DNA of 64,000 nucleotides from Comamonadaceae bacterium PBBC1 (GTDB lineage: Bacteria > Pseudomonadota > Gammaproteobacteria > Burkholderiales > Burkholderiaceae_C), in NCBI GenBank assembly GCA_002256145.1, contig NKIP01000008.1, positions 1-64,000 of the forward strand, written 5' to 3'. Position numbers and translations under genes: made by a program. Below the pieces are notes generated by a model, which saw only the letters and a program-made list of their open reading frames with translations, did not search any database and was not told where the DNA came from. Positions 48,933 to 57,503 of this stretch are shown piece by piece. How positions within the stretch are numbered: position 1 is the first letter of the stretch; the number at the start of each line of letters is the position of its first letter.

Positions 48933-49010
48933 GTCATTGAAAGGGCAAGGGGCGGGTTCCTCATGCCGGGGTACCGAAAATCGTCACCCGCCCCTTGCCC
49001 TTTCAATGAC
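48933..49010. repeat. Conserved-loop palindrome 2 (perfect 25-base arms)
   Basis: The arms at 48933-48957 and 48986-49010 are perfectly complementary over 25 bases. The 28-base centre contains TCATGCCGGGGTACCGAAAA. Relative to palindrome 1, a T-A pair of the small inner hairpin has become C-G (CGG/CCG), a compensatory change. Both palindromes 1 and 2 are followed by ATGGGT. Confidence 0.88.
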
Positions 49011-49068
49011 ATGGGTGTGCTGAGCGATCAGGGTCCCATTAGACTCAGAGCGTTGAAGCAGGCACAGA

Positions 49069-49146
49069 GCAACGGTATGGCTTGGGGCCGGGTGCCGATT
49101 TCTGGTACCCCAGCATGAGGCGCCCGGCCCCAAGCCATACCGTTGC
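49069..49146. repeat. Conserved-loop palindrome 3 (loop inverted, different stem)
   Basis: The arms at 49069-49092 and 49123-49146 are perfectly complementary over 24 bases (GCAACGGTATGGCTTGG...), and three further pairs extend inward. The stem sequence is unrelated to palindromes 1 and 2. Its centre, ATTTCTGGTACCCCAGCATGA, is the reverse complement of their loop. The element ends 51 bases before boxA. Confidence 0.85.
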
Positions 49147-49197
49147 GGACCACGCAGGCAACAGACAGAAAACGCCAAAATACAAGAGAGCCAAGAC

Positions 49198-50508
49198 ATG
49201 AGCACAGAAGCGACGCTGATCAAACAACACCTGATCGACCCGGAAATCTGCATCCGCTGCAACACCTGCGAAGCGATCTGCCCCGTGGGGGCCATCACCC
49301 ACGATTCGCTCAACTACGTGGTCAAGGCCGACATCTGCAACCTCTGCATGGACTGCGTCTCGCCATGCCCTACAGGCTCCATCGACAACTGGCGCATGAT
49401 GCCCAAGGCAAAGGCCTACAGCATCGAAGAACAACTCAAATGGGACGAGTTGCCCGCCGAACTCAGCCCTGAAGAAATTGCAGCGGCTGGTGGCTCTGCC
49501 GACGCCGCACAAGAAGAAGCCCAAGCCGCTGTGCAGGCCGCTGCTTCTTCGTCATCGGCTGCCAGCACCGCCGCCGCTTCAGGCTTCAACTCCGCCCAGT
49601 TCGGCGCGACCATCCCCCCTTGGTCGGCTGCCCACGCCTACACCAACCTGTACGGCCCCAAAGCCGCCGAGAAAACCATCACCGCCACCGTCACTGGCAA
49701 CCTGCGCGTGACCGAAGTGGGCCAACAAGAAGGTCAACAAGACTACGACACGCACCACATCGTGCTCGACTTTGGCAGTCTGCCCTTCCCGGTGCTTGAA
49801 GGCCAGTCGATCGGCATCATCCCGCCGGGTGTGGACGCCAACGGCAAGCCGCACCATGCCCGCCAATACTCGATCGCCAGCCCACGCAATGGCGAGCGTC
49901 CTGGCCACAACAACCTGTCGCTGACCATCAAACGCGTGCTCGAAGACCACGACGGAAAACCCGTGCGCGGCGTGGCTTCCAACTTCATGTGCGATTTGAA
50001 TGTGGGTGAAAAAGTGCAGGTGATTGGGCCGTTTGGCGCGAGCTTCCTCATGCCCAACCACCCCAAGAGCCACATCGTCATGATTTGCACGGGTACGGGC
50101 TCTGCCCCCATGCGGGCCATGACCGAATGGCGTCGCCGCCTGCGGGCCAGCGGCAAGTTCGAGGGCGGCAAACTCATGCTGTTCTTCGGTGCCCGCACGC
50201 CGGCCGAACTGCCTTACTTTGGCCCGCTCAACAATCTGCCCAAAGACTTCATTGACATCGAGTTTGCTTTTTCGCGTGAAGTGGGCAAGACCAAACGCTA
50301 CGTTCAGGACGCCATGCGCGACCGTGCTGCCGACATCGCTGCACAACTCAAGGACCCCAACACCTGCTTTTATGTGTGCGGGCTCAAAAGCATGGAAGAG
50401 GGCGTGGTCATGGCCCTGCGCGACATCGCGCAAAATGCCGGTCTCGATTGGGACAGCATCGGTGCGGCCCTCAAAAAAGAAGGCCGTCTGCACCTTGAAA
50501 CCTATTGA
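49198..50508 (+). CDS. boxA: Benzoyl-CoA 2,3-epoxidase subunit BoxA (reductase)
   Basis: A 436-residue flavoprotein that passes electrons from NADPH to BoxB. The N-terminus carries two [4Fe-4S] motifs, Cys18-21-24-28 ([11 protein letters not shown]) and Cys47-50-53-57 ([11 protein letters not shown]). An Ala/Ser/Glu-rich linker (about 95-135) follows, then a ferredoxin-NADP+ reductase-like FAD and NADPH domain ([35 protein letters not shown]). Length and layout match BoxA of Azoarcus. The start has GAGAG eight bases upstream. Three palindromes precede it and REP-like repeats follow, so it is bracketed by structured DNA on both sides. Confidence 0.95.
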   Translation: MSTEATLIKQHLIDPEICIRCNTCEAICPVGAITHDSLNYVVKADICNLCMDCVSPCPTGSIDNWRMMPKAKAYSIEEQLKWDELPAELSPEEIAAAGGSADAAQEEAQAAVQAAASSSSAASTAAASGFNSAQFGATIPPWSAAHAYTNLYGPKAAEKTITATVTGNLRVTEVGQQEGQQDYDTHHIVLDFGSLPFPVLEGQSIGIIPPGVDANGKPHHARQYSIASPRNGERPGHNNLSLTIKRVLEDHDGKPVRGVASNFMCDLNVGEKVQVIGPFGASFLMPNHPKSHIVMICTGTGSAPMRAMTEWRRRLRASGKFEGGKLMLFFGARTPAELPYFGPLNNLPKDFIDIEFAFSREVGKTKRYVQDAMRDRAADIAAQLKDPNTCFYVCGLKSMEEGVVMALRDIAQNAGLDWDSIGAALKKEGRLHLETY

Positions 50509-50540
50509 CAAAGTGCGGTGTTGGATCACCGTGCCTGTCT

Positions 50541-50620
50541 TTGTAGGAGCCAGCCATGCTGGCGATCAATGGGCCTGAGGTCTGCAGCCCGCTTATCGCT
50601 TGCAGGGCAAGCTCCTGCAA
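50541..50620. repeat. Composite GGAGC-type palindrome
   Basis: Outer arms TTGTAGGAGC (50541-50550) and GCTCCTGCAA (50611-50620) enclose a nested stem, GCCAGC-CAT-GCTGGC (50549-50563). A further GCGAT/ATCGC plus GGGC/GCCC pairing lies inside. The outer arms match those of the boxD-bclA palindrome at 42713-42782. It lies 32 bases after boxA. Confidence 0.65.
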
Positions 50621-50645
50621 AATCCCTGTTTTCTGTGGGTGCCAG

Positions 50646-50754
50646 TTGCAGGTCGCTGGCTTCAGCCCCGACGTGGGGTTCTTTCGGTGCTGAAGCTCCG
50701 ATCTGCGAGGGTCAGGATCAGGTATCTTGTAGGTCGGTGGCTTTAGCCCCGACA
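50646..50754. repeat. Three GTCGG-type REP-like units, middle one inverted
   Basis: Units at 50646-50674 and 50727-50754 share TTGyAGGTCG-N9/10-CCCCGAC. Between them, around 50681-50706, lies a degenerate copy in reverse orientation (CGGTGCTGAAGCTCCGAT). The same family is seen after apbC (34510-34571). Confidence 0.65.
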
Positions 50755-50809
50755 TACAGCGCTTGTTCATGGCAGACATGAATTTCTCAAACGGATGTGA
50801 CCATTTCGC

Positions 50810-52546
50810 ATGCAGACCGATTCCATTTCTGAAACCCGTATCGGATTGAACGCGCTGCGTGAGCAACTTCGCCAGCCTCGATCCCAGCTCAAAGGCCGTC
50901 AGGCCACTCATGAAGCCCGTGCCGAAGTGCGTGCCTTGATTGGCGAGCCACCCACAGACGGCCACCGCCGTGACTTGCTGATCGAGCACTTGCATGCGCT
51001 GAACGACCATTTCCATGGCCTGTTTGAGCGTCACATCGTGGCGCTGGCGGCCGAAATGCGGCTGTCGGTGGTCGAGGTGTTCGAGGTCGCGTCTTTCTAC
51101 CACCACTTCAATATCCTGAAGGAGAACGAAACCGCGCCGCGCATCATCGTGCGGGTGTGCGACAGCCTGAGCTGCAGCCTGTCGGGCAGCGACAGTTTGC
51201 TGCGCGAGTTGCAAAACGATTTGCAAAACAAGGGATCGGGTGTGACGGTTGTGCCCGTGCCTTGCCTGGGCCGCTGCGAGCAGGCCCCGGCCGCGCAGGT
51301 GGGTCAGCAGGCCGTGGCGCAGGCGTCGGCTGAAGCCGTGGCGCAACGTGTGGCGCAAAACCAGACGACCCCCAACGCCTTGCCTGATGCGATCCGTATG
51401 GCCGCTTACAGGAAGGCGGGCGGTTACCAATTGGCGTCGCAGGTGGCCGCTGGTTTGAAAGACCATGAGTCGGTCATCCAGTGCCTTGAATCCTCAGGCC
51501 TTCGTGGCCTGGGCGGCGCGGGGTTTCCCGCCGGACGCAAATGGCGCATCGTGCGCAGCCAGCCCGGCCCACGCCTGATGGCGGTGAACATCGACGAGGG
51601 CGAGCCCGGCACCTTCAAGGACCGCACCTGCCTGGAAGCCGACCCGCACCGTTTTCTGGAAGGTGTGCTGATCGCCGCCAGCGTGGTGGGCTGCGAGGCG
51701 GTCTACATTTATTTGCGCGATGAGTACCACGAAGCGCGTGTCTTGTTGACCCAAGAACTGGCCGCTTTGCATGCCAACCCACCATGCGCCTTGCCACGCA
51801 TCGAACTGCGCCGGGGCGCGGGTGCTTACATCTGCGGCGAAGAGTCGGCCATGATCGAAAGCATCGAAGGCAAACGGGGTGAGCCGCGCATGCGCCCGCC
51901 TTACATCGCTGAAGTCGGCCTGTTTGGTCGCCCGACGCTGGAGCACAACTTTGAGACCCTGTTTTGGGTGCGCGAACTGATTGAGCAGGGCGCAGACAGT
52001 TTTGCATCGCATGGACGTCACGGCCGTAAGGGTCTGCGCCGTTTCAGTGTGAGTGGGCGCGTCAAGCACCCGGGCGTCAAGCTCGCGCCTGCGGGCATCA
52101 CGCTGCGCGAACTTGTTGATGAATACTGCGGCGGCATGGCCGAGGGGCATACGCTTTATGCCTATTTGCCCGGTGGGGCCAGTGGCGGCATCTTGCCCGA
52201 GCGCCTGGCCGATGTGCCGCTGGACTTTGACACCTTGCAGCCGTACGGCTGCTTCATCGGTTCGGCCGCCGTGATGGTGCTGAGCCAAAACGACAGCGCC
52301 CGCGAAGCGGCCCTGAATGTGATGCGCTTTTTTGCGCACGAAAGCTGCGGCCAGTGCACGCCCTGCCGCGTGGGTACCGACAAGGCTGCGCAGCTCATGG
52401 CAGCCCAAGTGTGGGATGCCGATACCTTGCAAGATTTGGCGCAGGTCATGGGTGACGCGTCCATTTGCGGCCTGGGCCAAGCGGCACCGAATCCGATCCG
52501 GTGCGTGCTCAATGACTTTCCGCACGAAGTGGGGGCCACGGCATGA
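50810..52546 (+). CDS. NAD-dependent formate dehydrogenase beta subunit (NuoE-NuoF fusion)
   Basis: A 578-residue protein that passes electrons from the formate-oxidising subunit to NAD+. Residues about 1-165 are NuoE-like with a [2Fe-2S] site: Cys117, Cys122 (CDSLSC), Cys152 and Cys156 (CLGRC). From about 200 it is NuoF-like: the NADH/FMN site GLRGLGGAGFPAGRKW near 230, FMN loop GAGAYICGEESAMIES, and the C-terminal [4Fe-4S] motif CGQCTPC (513-519) with a later Cys in SICGLG. Fused NuoE/NuoF subunits are known from FDH1 of Methylobacterium, unlike the separate FdsG and FdsB of Cupriavidus. The stop overlaps the next gene (ATGA). Confidence 0.88.
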   Translation: MQTDSISETRIGLNALREQLRQPRSQLKGRQATHEARAEVRALIGEPPTDGHRRDLLIEHLHALNDHFHGLFERHIVALAAEMRLSVVEVFEVASFYHHFNILKENETAPRIIVRVCDSLSCSLSGSDSLLRELQNDLQNKGSGVTVVPVPCLGRCEQAPAAQVGQQAVAQASAEAVAQRVAQNQTTPNALPDAIRMAAYRKAGGYQLASQVAAGLKDHESVIQCLESSGLRGLGGAGFPAGRKWRIVRSQPGPRLMAVNIDEGEPGTFKDRTCLEADPHRFLEGVLIAASVVGCEAVYIYLRDEYHEARVLLTQELAALHANPPCALPRIELRRGAGAYICGEESAMIESIEGKRGEPRMRPPYIAEVGLFGRPTLEHNFETLFWVRELIEQGADSFASHGRHGRKGLRRFSVSGRVKHPGVKLAPAGITLRELVDEYCGGMAEGHTLYAYLPGGASGGILPERLADVPLDFDTLQPYGCFIGSAAVMVLSQNDSAREAALNVMRFFAHESCGQCTPCRVGTDKAAQLMAAQVWDADTLQDLAQVMGDASICGLGQAAPNPIRCVLNDFPHEVGATA

Positions 52547-55335
52547 GCACCGTCCAATTCACCCTCAACGGTCAAACGGTCGAATCGCCAGCCGGAAAAA
52601 GCATTTTCAACATCGCCAAAGACCTGGGCATCACCATCCCGCACCTGTGCCACAAAGAGGGCTTGAAACCCGATGGCAACTGCCGCGCCTGTGTGGTCGA
52701 GGTGGCCGGTGAGCGCACGCTGGCCCCCAGCTGCTGCCGCAGCGCCACGCCCGGCATGCAGGTGCAAACGAACAGCGAACGCGCGGTCAAAAGCCAGAAG
52801 ATGGTGCTGGAGATGCTGCTGGCCGACCTGCCCGAGCAGGGCCACAAGTGGCTCGATGACCGCGCCGAAGCCCCACACGGCGAACTGAGCCAATGGGCCG
52901 AGCACCACGGGGTGCAGGTGCGCCCAGCGCTGGCAGAGTTGCGCCGCGAAGCCGTGCCCGCCGATCTGTCGCACCCGGCCATGGCGGTGAACCTGGATGC
53001 GTGCATCCAGTGCAACCGCTGCGAACGCGCTTGTCGTGACCTGCAGGTCAACGATGTGATTGGTCTGGCTTTTCGGGGCGCACACACGCAGGTGGTGTTT
53101 GACCTGGCCGACCCCATGGGTGGCAGCTCTTGTGTGGGCTGCGGCGAATGTGTGCAGGCCTGCCCCACAGGCGCACTCATGCCCAAGAGCCACATGGGGC
53201 CGCAAACCGTGGACCGCGAAGTCGATTCGGTGTGTCCGTTTTGCGGCGTGGGTTGTCTGGTCACCTACCAGGTGCGCGATGAAAAAATCATCAGCGTCAA
53301 AGGCCGAGAAGGCCCGGCCAACGAAGGGCGCCTGTGCGTCAAGGGCCGTTTTGGCATGGATTACATCCACAGCCCGGACCGCATCACCAAGCCACTGATT
53401 CGCAAAACGGGTGTGGCCAAAGACCTGGGCCTGATCGATGGCCACACTGATTTGCGCGAAGTCTTCCGCGAAGCCACTTGGGAAGAGGCATTGGATTTGG
53501 CCACCGGGCCACTGAACGCTTTGCGCCAGCAACACGGCCCCAAGTCACTCGCCGGTTTTGGCTCGGCCAAGGGCAGCAACGAAGAGGCCTACCTCTTCCA
53601 GAAGCTGGTGCGCACCGGCTTTGGCAGCAACAACGTGGACCACTGCACCCGCTTGTGCCACGCGTCCAGTGTGGCCGCCCTGTTGGAGGGCGTGGGTTCG
53701 GGGGCAGTCAGCAACCCAGTGCGAGATGTCAAGCATTCAGACCTCATCATCGTCATTGGCTCCAACCCCACCAGCAACCACCCCGTGGCCGCTACCTGGA
53801 TGAAAAACGCAGCCCAGCGCGGCACACGCATCGTGCTGGCCGACCCGCGCATCACTGACATCGGTCGCCACAGTTGGCGCAATCTGCAGTTCAAGGCCGA
53901 CACCGATGTGGCCATGCTCAACGCCATGCTGCACGTCATCGTCAACGAGAACCTGTGCGATGAAAAATTCCTGAGTGAACGTGCCGACAACGTGGCAGAA
54001 CTCAAGGCCCATGTGCAGGACTTCACGCCCGAGGCCATGAGCGCGGTTTGCGGCATTCCGGCCGACACCCTCCGCGAAGTGGCCCGTGCCTATGCCAGCG
54101 CCAAAGCCGCCATGATTTTGTGGGGTATGGGCGTGAGCCAGCATGTGCACGGCACCGACAACGTGCGCTGCCTGATTGCGCTGGCCAGCATCACCGGCCA
54201 GATCGGCCGCCCCGGCACCGGCCTGCACCCGCTGCGTGGCCAAAACAACGTGCAAGGCGCGAGCGACGCGGGCCTGATCCCGATGATGTACCCCAACTAC
54301 CAGCGCGTGAGCGACAAGTCGGCGCACGACTGGTTTGAGAAATTTTGGGACACGAAACTCGACGACCAGCCCGGCTACACCGTGGTCGAAATCATGCACA
54401 AGGCCCTCGCGCCTGACAGCGACCCGCACAAGGTCAGGGGCATGTACATCCTGGGTGAGAACCCGGCCATGAGCGACCCGGACCTGAACCACGCCCGCCA
54501 CGCGCTGGCCAGCTTGCAGCACTTGGTGGTGCAAGACATCTTCTTGACCGAAACCGCTTGGCTGGCCGATGTGGTGCTGCCCGCCAGCGCCTGGCCCGAG
54601 AAGACCGGCACCGTCAGCAACACCGACCGTACGGTGCAAATGGGCCGCCAGGCCGTGTTGCCACCCGGCGATGCGAAACCCGATTTGTGGATCATCCAGC
54701 AGATCGCTCAGCGTTTGGGTTTGAATTGGTCTTATGCAGGCGAGCACGAGGGCGTGGCCGAGGTGTACGAAGAAATGCGCCAGGCCATGGCCCCGGCCAT
54801 TGGTGGCATCGATTGGGCGCGTCTGAATGCGGGCTCGGTCACTTACCCTTGCGTGAGCGCCGAGGACCCGGGTCAGCCCATCGTTTTCCACGACCACTTT
54901 CCCACCCCCGATGGCCGTGTGAAGTTGGTGCCTGCTGAAGTGATATTGGCAGCCGAGCGGCCCGATGCCGAGTATCCCTTTGTGCTCATCACTGGGCGAC
55001 AGCTGGAGCATTGGCACACCGGCAGCATGACGCGCCGTGCCACGGTCCTTGATGCCTTGGAGCCTGCGGCCACGGCCTCCATGCATGGTGCCGACATGGA
55101 TCGATTGGGTTTGGAGCCTGGTCAACGCATCCAGGTGCGTTCGCGCCGGGGTGAGGTGAGCCTGCAAGTCAGGCAAGACAACGGCACGCCTTTGGGCGCT
55201 TTGTTCATGCCTTTTGCCTACCAAGAGGCAGCAGCCAATTTATTGACCCATGCGGCGCTGGACCCCTTTGGCAAAATTCCGGAATTCAAATACTGCGCCG
55301 TCCAAGTCCAAGGCCTCGCCTCCCAGAAAGCATAA
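52543..55335 (+). CDS. Formate dehydrogenase catalytic (alpha) subunit
   Basis: A 930-residue molybdopterin oxidoreductase of the soluble NAD-linked formate dehydrogenase type. Order: NuoG-like [2Fe-2S] domain (CHKEG...CRAC, about residues 36-52), a His-containing cluster region, two ferredoxin clusters (CIQCNRC from 154, CVGCGEC from 197), then the bis-MGD core opening with CPFCGVGC at 231. The active site reads TRLCHAS: Cys372 followed by His373, so it is the cysteine form, not selenocysteine. The C-terminal domain has TGRQLEHWHTGSMTRR. Formate becomes CO2. It is translationally coupled to the beta subunit. fdhD and fdsC/D are not seen alongside. Confidence 0.92.
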   Translation: MSTVQFTLNGQTVESPAGKSIFNIAKDLGITIPHLCHKEGLKPDGNCRACVVEVAGERTLAPSCCRSATPGMQVQTNSERAVKSQKMVLEMLLADLPEQGHKWLDDRAEAPHGELSQWAEHHGVQVRPALAELRREAVPADLSHPAMAVNLDACIQCNRCERACRDLQVNDVIGLAFRGAHTQVVFDLADPMGGSSCVGCGECVQACPTGALMPKSHMGPQTVDREVDSVCPFCGVGCLVTYQVRDEKIISVKGREGPANEGRLCVKGRFGMDYIHSPDRITKPLIRKTGVAKDLGLIDGHTDLREVFREATWEEALDLATGPLNALRQQHGPKSLAGFGSAKGSNEEAYLFQKLVRTGFGSNNVDHCTRLCHASSVAALLEGVGSGAVSNPVRDVKHSDLIIVIGSNPTSNHPVAATWMKNAAQRGTRIVLADPRITDIGRHSWRNLQFKADTDVAMLNAMLHVIVNENLCDEKFLSERADNVAELKAHVQDFTPEAMSAVCGIPADTLREVARAYASAKAAMILWGMGVSQHVHGTDNVRCLIALASITGQIGRPGTGLHPLRGQNNVQGASDAGLIPMMYPNYQRVSDKSAHDWFEKFWDTKLDDQPGYTVVEIMHKALAPDSDPHKVRGMYILGENPAMSDPDLNHARHALASLQHLVVQDIFLTETAWLADVVLPASAWPEKTGTVSNTDRTVQMGRQAVLPPGDAKPDLWIIQQIAQRLGLNWSYAGEHEGVAEVYEEMRQAMAPAIGGIDWARLNAGSVTYPCVSAEDPGQPIVFHDHFPTPDGRVKLVPAEVILAAERPDAEYPFVLITGRQLEHWHTGSMTRRATVLDALEPAATASMHGADMDRLGLEPGQRIQVRSRRGEVSLQVRQDNGTPLGALFMPFAYQEAAANLLTHAALDPFGKIPEFKYCAVQVQGLASQKA

Positions 55336-55416
55336 TCCCGGGTGTCATGAACCGGCAGGGCAAGGACTTGGGGCCTGCTGTCGGGGTGTACCACTCACAA
55401 GGCCAGGGAGGCCGCT

Positions 55417-56907
55417 TTGAATCTGAACATGCAAACCGTCTTCTGGATGGATGCGTTTTTGTACCTGATGCTGTATGCGGCCATTTGGTATGGATTGGCC
55501 CGCTATCGCAGCCCCAGGGTGGTGCTTTGGAGTGTTTCTGGCATTGCCAGTGCCGTGGGCTTGTGCGTGCTGGGCAGTCGAGGCTGGATCTCCTACAGCC
55601 TGATTGTGGTGCTGGGTCAGTTTTTGATGGCTGCAGGCAATTGGGGCCGCCAAATCGCCTTGCGCTCCTTGGACGGGCCGCCTTCAGAGCGTTGGATGTG
55701 GTGGTCGGGTTTGGCCAATGTGGTCTATTTGGGGTTGAGTTATGGTTTGCATTTCTCGGGCGCACCCGAAAGCACCATCGTGTTGCTGTTTTACGCTTAT
55801 TACAGCGTTAACTGTGCGGATTACTGCTGGTCAGGCCGGCGCATCGGGCAGACACATGACGCCATCGGGGCCAATGCGGTTTACTGGGCGGGTTGGGTGC
55901 TGGTGTCGACTCTGGGTCTTAAAACTTTGGCTTTGCTGACGGGTTGGGGTGCAACCGATTTGTATGAGGTCACCTTGGACAACTTTGTCGTGTTTGCTGG
56001 ACAGTTCATGGCCTTGATCATGCTGAATGTGGGCTTCATGCAGATCTACATTGACAAACACCACCGCGCCAAAATTTTGATCGAAAAAACACTCTCTCGC
56101 GAGAAAGAACACTCAGCCTTGGCGCAAGAGCATGCCGAGGACCTTCGTGTTTTGTTGCTTGAACGCGATGAAATCATCCGTCAGCTGACCTTGTCCAGCA
56201 AAAGCGCAGGCATGGGGGCCTTGGTGGCCAGCTTTGCCCATGAGCTCAATCAGCCTCTGACAGCCATTTTGCTGCATGCCGAGTTGTTGCAAAGCAAGCT
56301 GTTCAAAGTGCAGCAAGAACAAGGCTTGAATGATTTGCCCATGCTGCGCTCGGTGGCCGATTGCATCGTCAGCGACACGCAGCGTTCAGCCGACATCATT
56401 CGCAAATTGCGCAATTTGTTTCGCATGAGCAAGGGCGAAAGCACCACCATTCGCATGGATCAGTTGGTGATGGATGTGATTGATTTGGTGCAGCCCAAAA
56501 TGCAAGCGGCCGATATTTTGCTCAGCACATCGTTTGAAGCCGATTTCCGCTTTCATGGTGATGCCACCCAACTGCAACAAGTGGTGCTGAATTTGCTGAA
56601 CAATGCCATGGACGCCATGATCGAAAAACGGACCCGTTACCCCCATCTGAAAATACGGGGACTGGTGCAGGAGGGGCATTTGGTGTTACTTGTGGAAGAT
56701 AACGGCAAAGGCATTCCTGTGGACTTGCAGGACGAAGTCTTCAGTTTGTTCAAAACCTCCAAGTCGCAGGGTATGGGGGTTGGTTTGTGGCTCAGTCGGG
56801 CGATTGTCGAGTCGCACGGCGGTCAACTCGACTTCAAATCCGATCCTGGCTGGGGCACGGTTTTTACAATGCGATTACCCTGCCCCGATGTTCATCTTGT
56901 TTCCTGA
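55417..56907 (+). CDS. Membrane sensor histidine kinase
   Basis: A 496-residue sensor kinase. The N-terminal 215 residues form about six to seven membrane helices with little periplasmic sequence, suggesting sensing within or at the membrane. A coiled coil follows, then an H-box SFAHELNQPLTA (His275). The ATPase domain has LLNNAMDAM, EDNGKGIP and GMGVGLWLSRAIVESHGG. This is the HPK4-type H-box (HELNQPL) of the NtrB/DctB-like group. A GGGAGG at 55405-55410 supports the TTG at 55417; an ATG at 55429 also exists. It has no response-regulator neighbour, yet sits between the formate dehydrogenase and its accessory genes. Confidence 0.88.
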   Translation: MNLNMQTVFWMDAFLYLMLYAAIWYGLARYRSPRVVLWSVSGIASAVGLCVLGSRGWISYSLIVVLGQFLMAAGNWGRQIALRSLDGPPSERWMWWSGLANVVYLGLSYGLHFSGAPESTIVLLFYAYYSVNCADYCWSGRRIGQTHDAIGANAVYWAGWVLVSTLGLKTLALLTGWGATDLYEVTLDNFVVFAGQFMALIMLNVGFMQIYIDKHHRAKILIEKTLSREKEHSALAQEHAEDLRVLLLERDEIIRQLTLSSKSAGMGALVASFAHELNQPLTAILLHAELLQSKLFKVQQEQGLNDLPMLRSVADCIVSDTQRSADIIRKLRNLFRMSKGESTTIRMDQLVMDVIDLVQPKMQAADILLSTSFEADFRFHGDATQLQQVVLNLLNNAMDAMIEKRTRYPHLKIRGLVQEGHLVLLVEDNGKGIPVDLQDEVFSLFKTSKSQGMGVGLWLSRAIVESHGGQLDFKSDPGWGTVFTMRLPCPDVHLVS

Positions 56908-56918
56908 AAAAGCCCTTC

Positions 56919-57503
56919 ATGTCCGTTCATGTCTTGTCTGAAGTGGCCATTTTGATGCGCCGCGAGCCTGTTCAAGGGCCCATGGCCCGTTGGCAGTCCC
57001 ATCGTTGGGTCTTGGCCGACGTGGTGCCGCAAGAAAGTGGCTTTGGCATTGAGCCACGTTGCCTGCGCCTGACCGAGGAAGAGGCCTTGTGGCTGTACCC
57101 ACAGTGGTCGTTGGAGTTGTTTTCAGATGATGCCGAAGGTTACTGGTTGAACCACACATCGCCTGCGCCTTGCTTTTTTGTGATGTGGCGCTTACAAGCC
57201 TCAGAGGGACAAGAGCCTCGGGCTGTGCCCCAGTCTGTGAGCCTGAGTTACCACGACGCAGGCCGTTGGCTTGATGCACAAGAAACTGTAGAAACCGTGC
57301 CCGCTTCGCCCGAAGTTGTGGCTCACCTGCAGGCCTTTACCGAGGCGTTTTATGTGCCTGAGGTCAAGCGTCGTCAGCGCCCGCAAAGTTTTCAAGGCCT
57401 CATCGACCGTTTTGGGCAACCTGCTTCGGTCAGTACCCAGGACAAGCGCAAAGGCCCAGGTGGTCCCGGACGTGCAGGCTTTGATCCAGGGGCCAAGGCA
57501 TGA
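56919..57503 (+). CDS. DUF3305 domain-containing protein
   Basis: A 194-residue protein. It begins with VAILMRREPVQGPMARWQSHRW, the typical DUF3305 opening (a VxVxMxRRP...W pattern). The conserved C-terminal segment of the family around FYVPEVKRRQRPQSF is also present. DUF3305 and DUF3306 proteins are regularly encoded together near formate dehydrogenase genes, but their role is unknown. The ATG at 56919 is 11 bases after the kinase stop; the upstream open frame overlaps the kinase and is unconserved. The stop overlaps the next start (ATGA). Confidence 0.8.
   Translation: MSVHVLSEVAILMRREPVQGPMARWQSHRWVLADVVPQESGFGIEPRCLRLTEEEALWLYPQWSLELFSDDAEGYWLNHTSPAPCFFVMWRLQASEGQEPRAVPQSVSLSYHDAGRWLDAQETVETVPASPEVVAHLQAFTEAFYVPEVKRRQRPQSFQGLIDRFGQPASVSTQDKRKGPGGPGRAGFDPGAKA

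Larger units (their letters stand above)
48745..49197 (+). other. 453-base boxB-boxA spacer filled by three palindromes
   Basis: No open frame of gene character is present. The spacer holds three long palindromes (48784-48861, 48933-49010 and 49069-49146), each with arms of 24-25 bases and a related central loop. Outside them lie AT-rich connecting stretches (48862-48932) and a short boxA leader whose ATG at 49198 has GAGAG about eight bases before it. No clear promoter was identified. Confidence 0.7.
50509..50809. other. 301-base boxA-FDH spacer rich in REP-like repeats
   Basis: No gene is visible. The spacer holds one GGAGC-type palindrome (50541-50620) and three GTCGG-type units (50646-50754). 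No ATGCA-N6-TGCAT BoxR-type site and no convincing promoter could be found, so it is open whether the formate dehydrogenase genes are read from the box promoter or from their own. Confidence 0.6.

Noticed and set aside
50646-50754. Repeated units after boxA considered as a CRISPR array.
   Set aside because: Units are short, imperfect, in mixed orientation and with no regular spacers; no cas gene is in the window. They fit REP-like repeats.
53737-55224. A 495-codon minus-strand frame opposite the formate dehydrogenase catalytic gene.
   Set aside because: No motif, His/Gly/Val-rich, and the other strand encodes a motif-complete molybdoenzyme.
52543-55335. Possible selenocysteine in the formate dehydrogenase.
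   Set aside because: The active-site codon is TGC (53656-53658), encoding Cys; no in-frame TGA is present.
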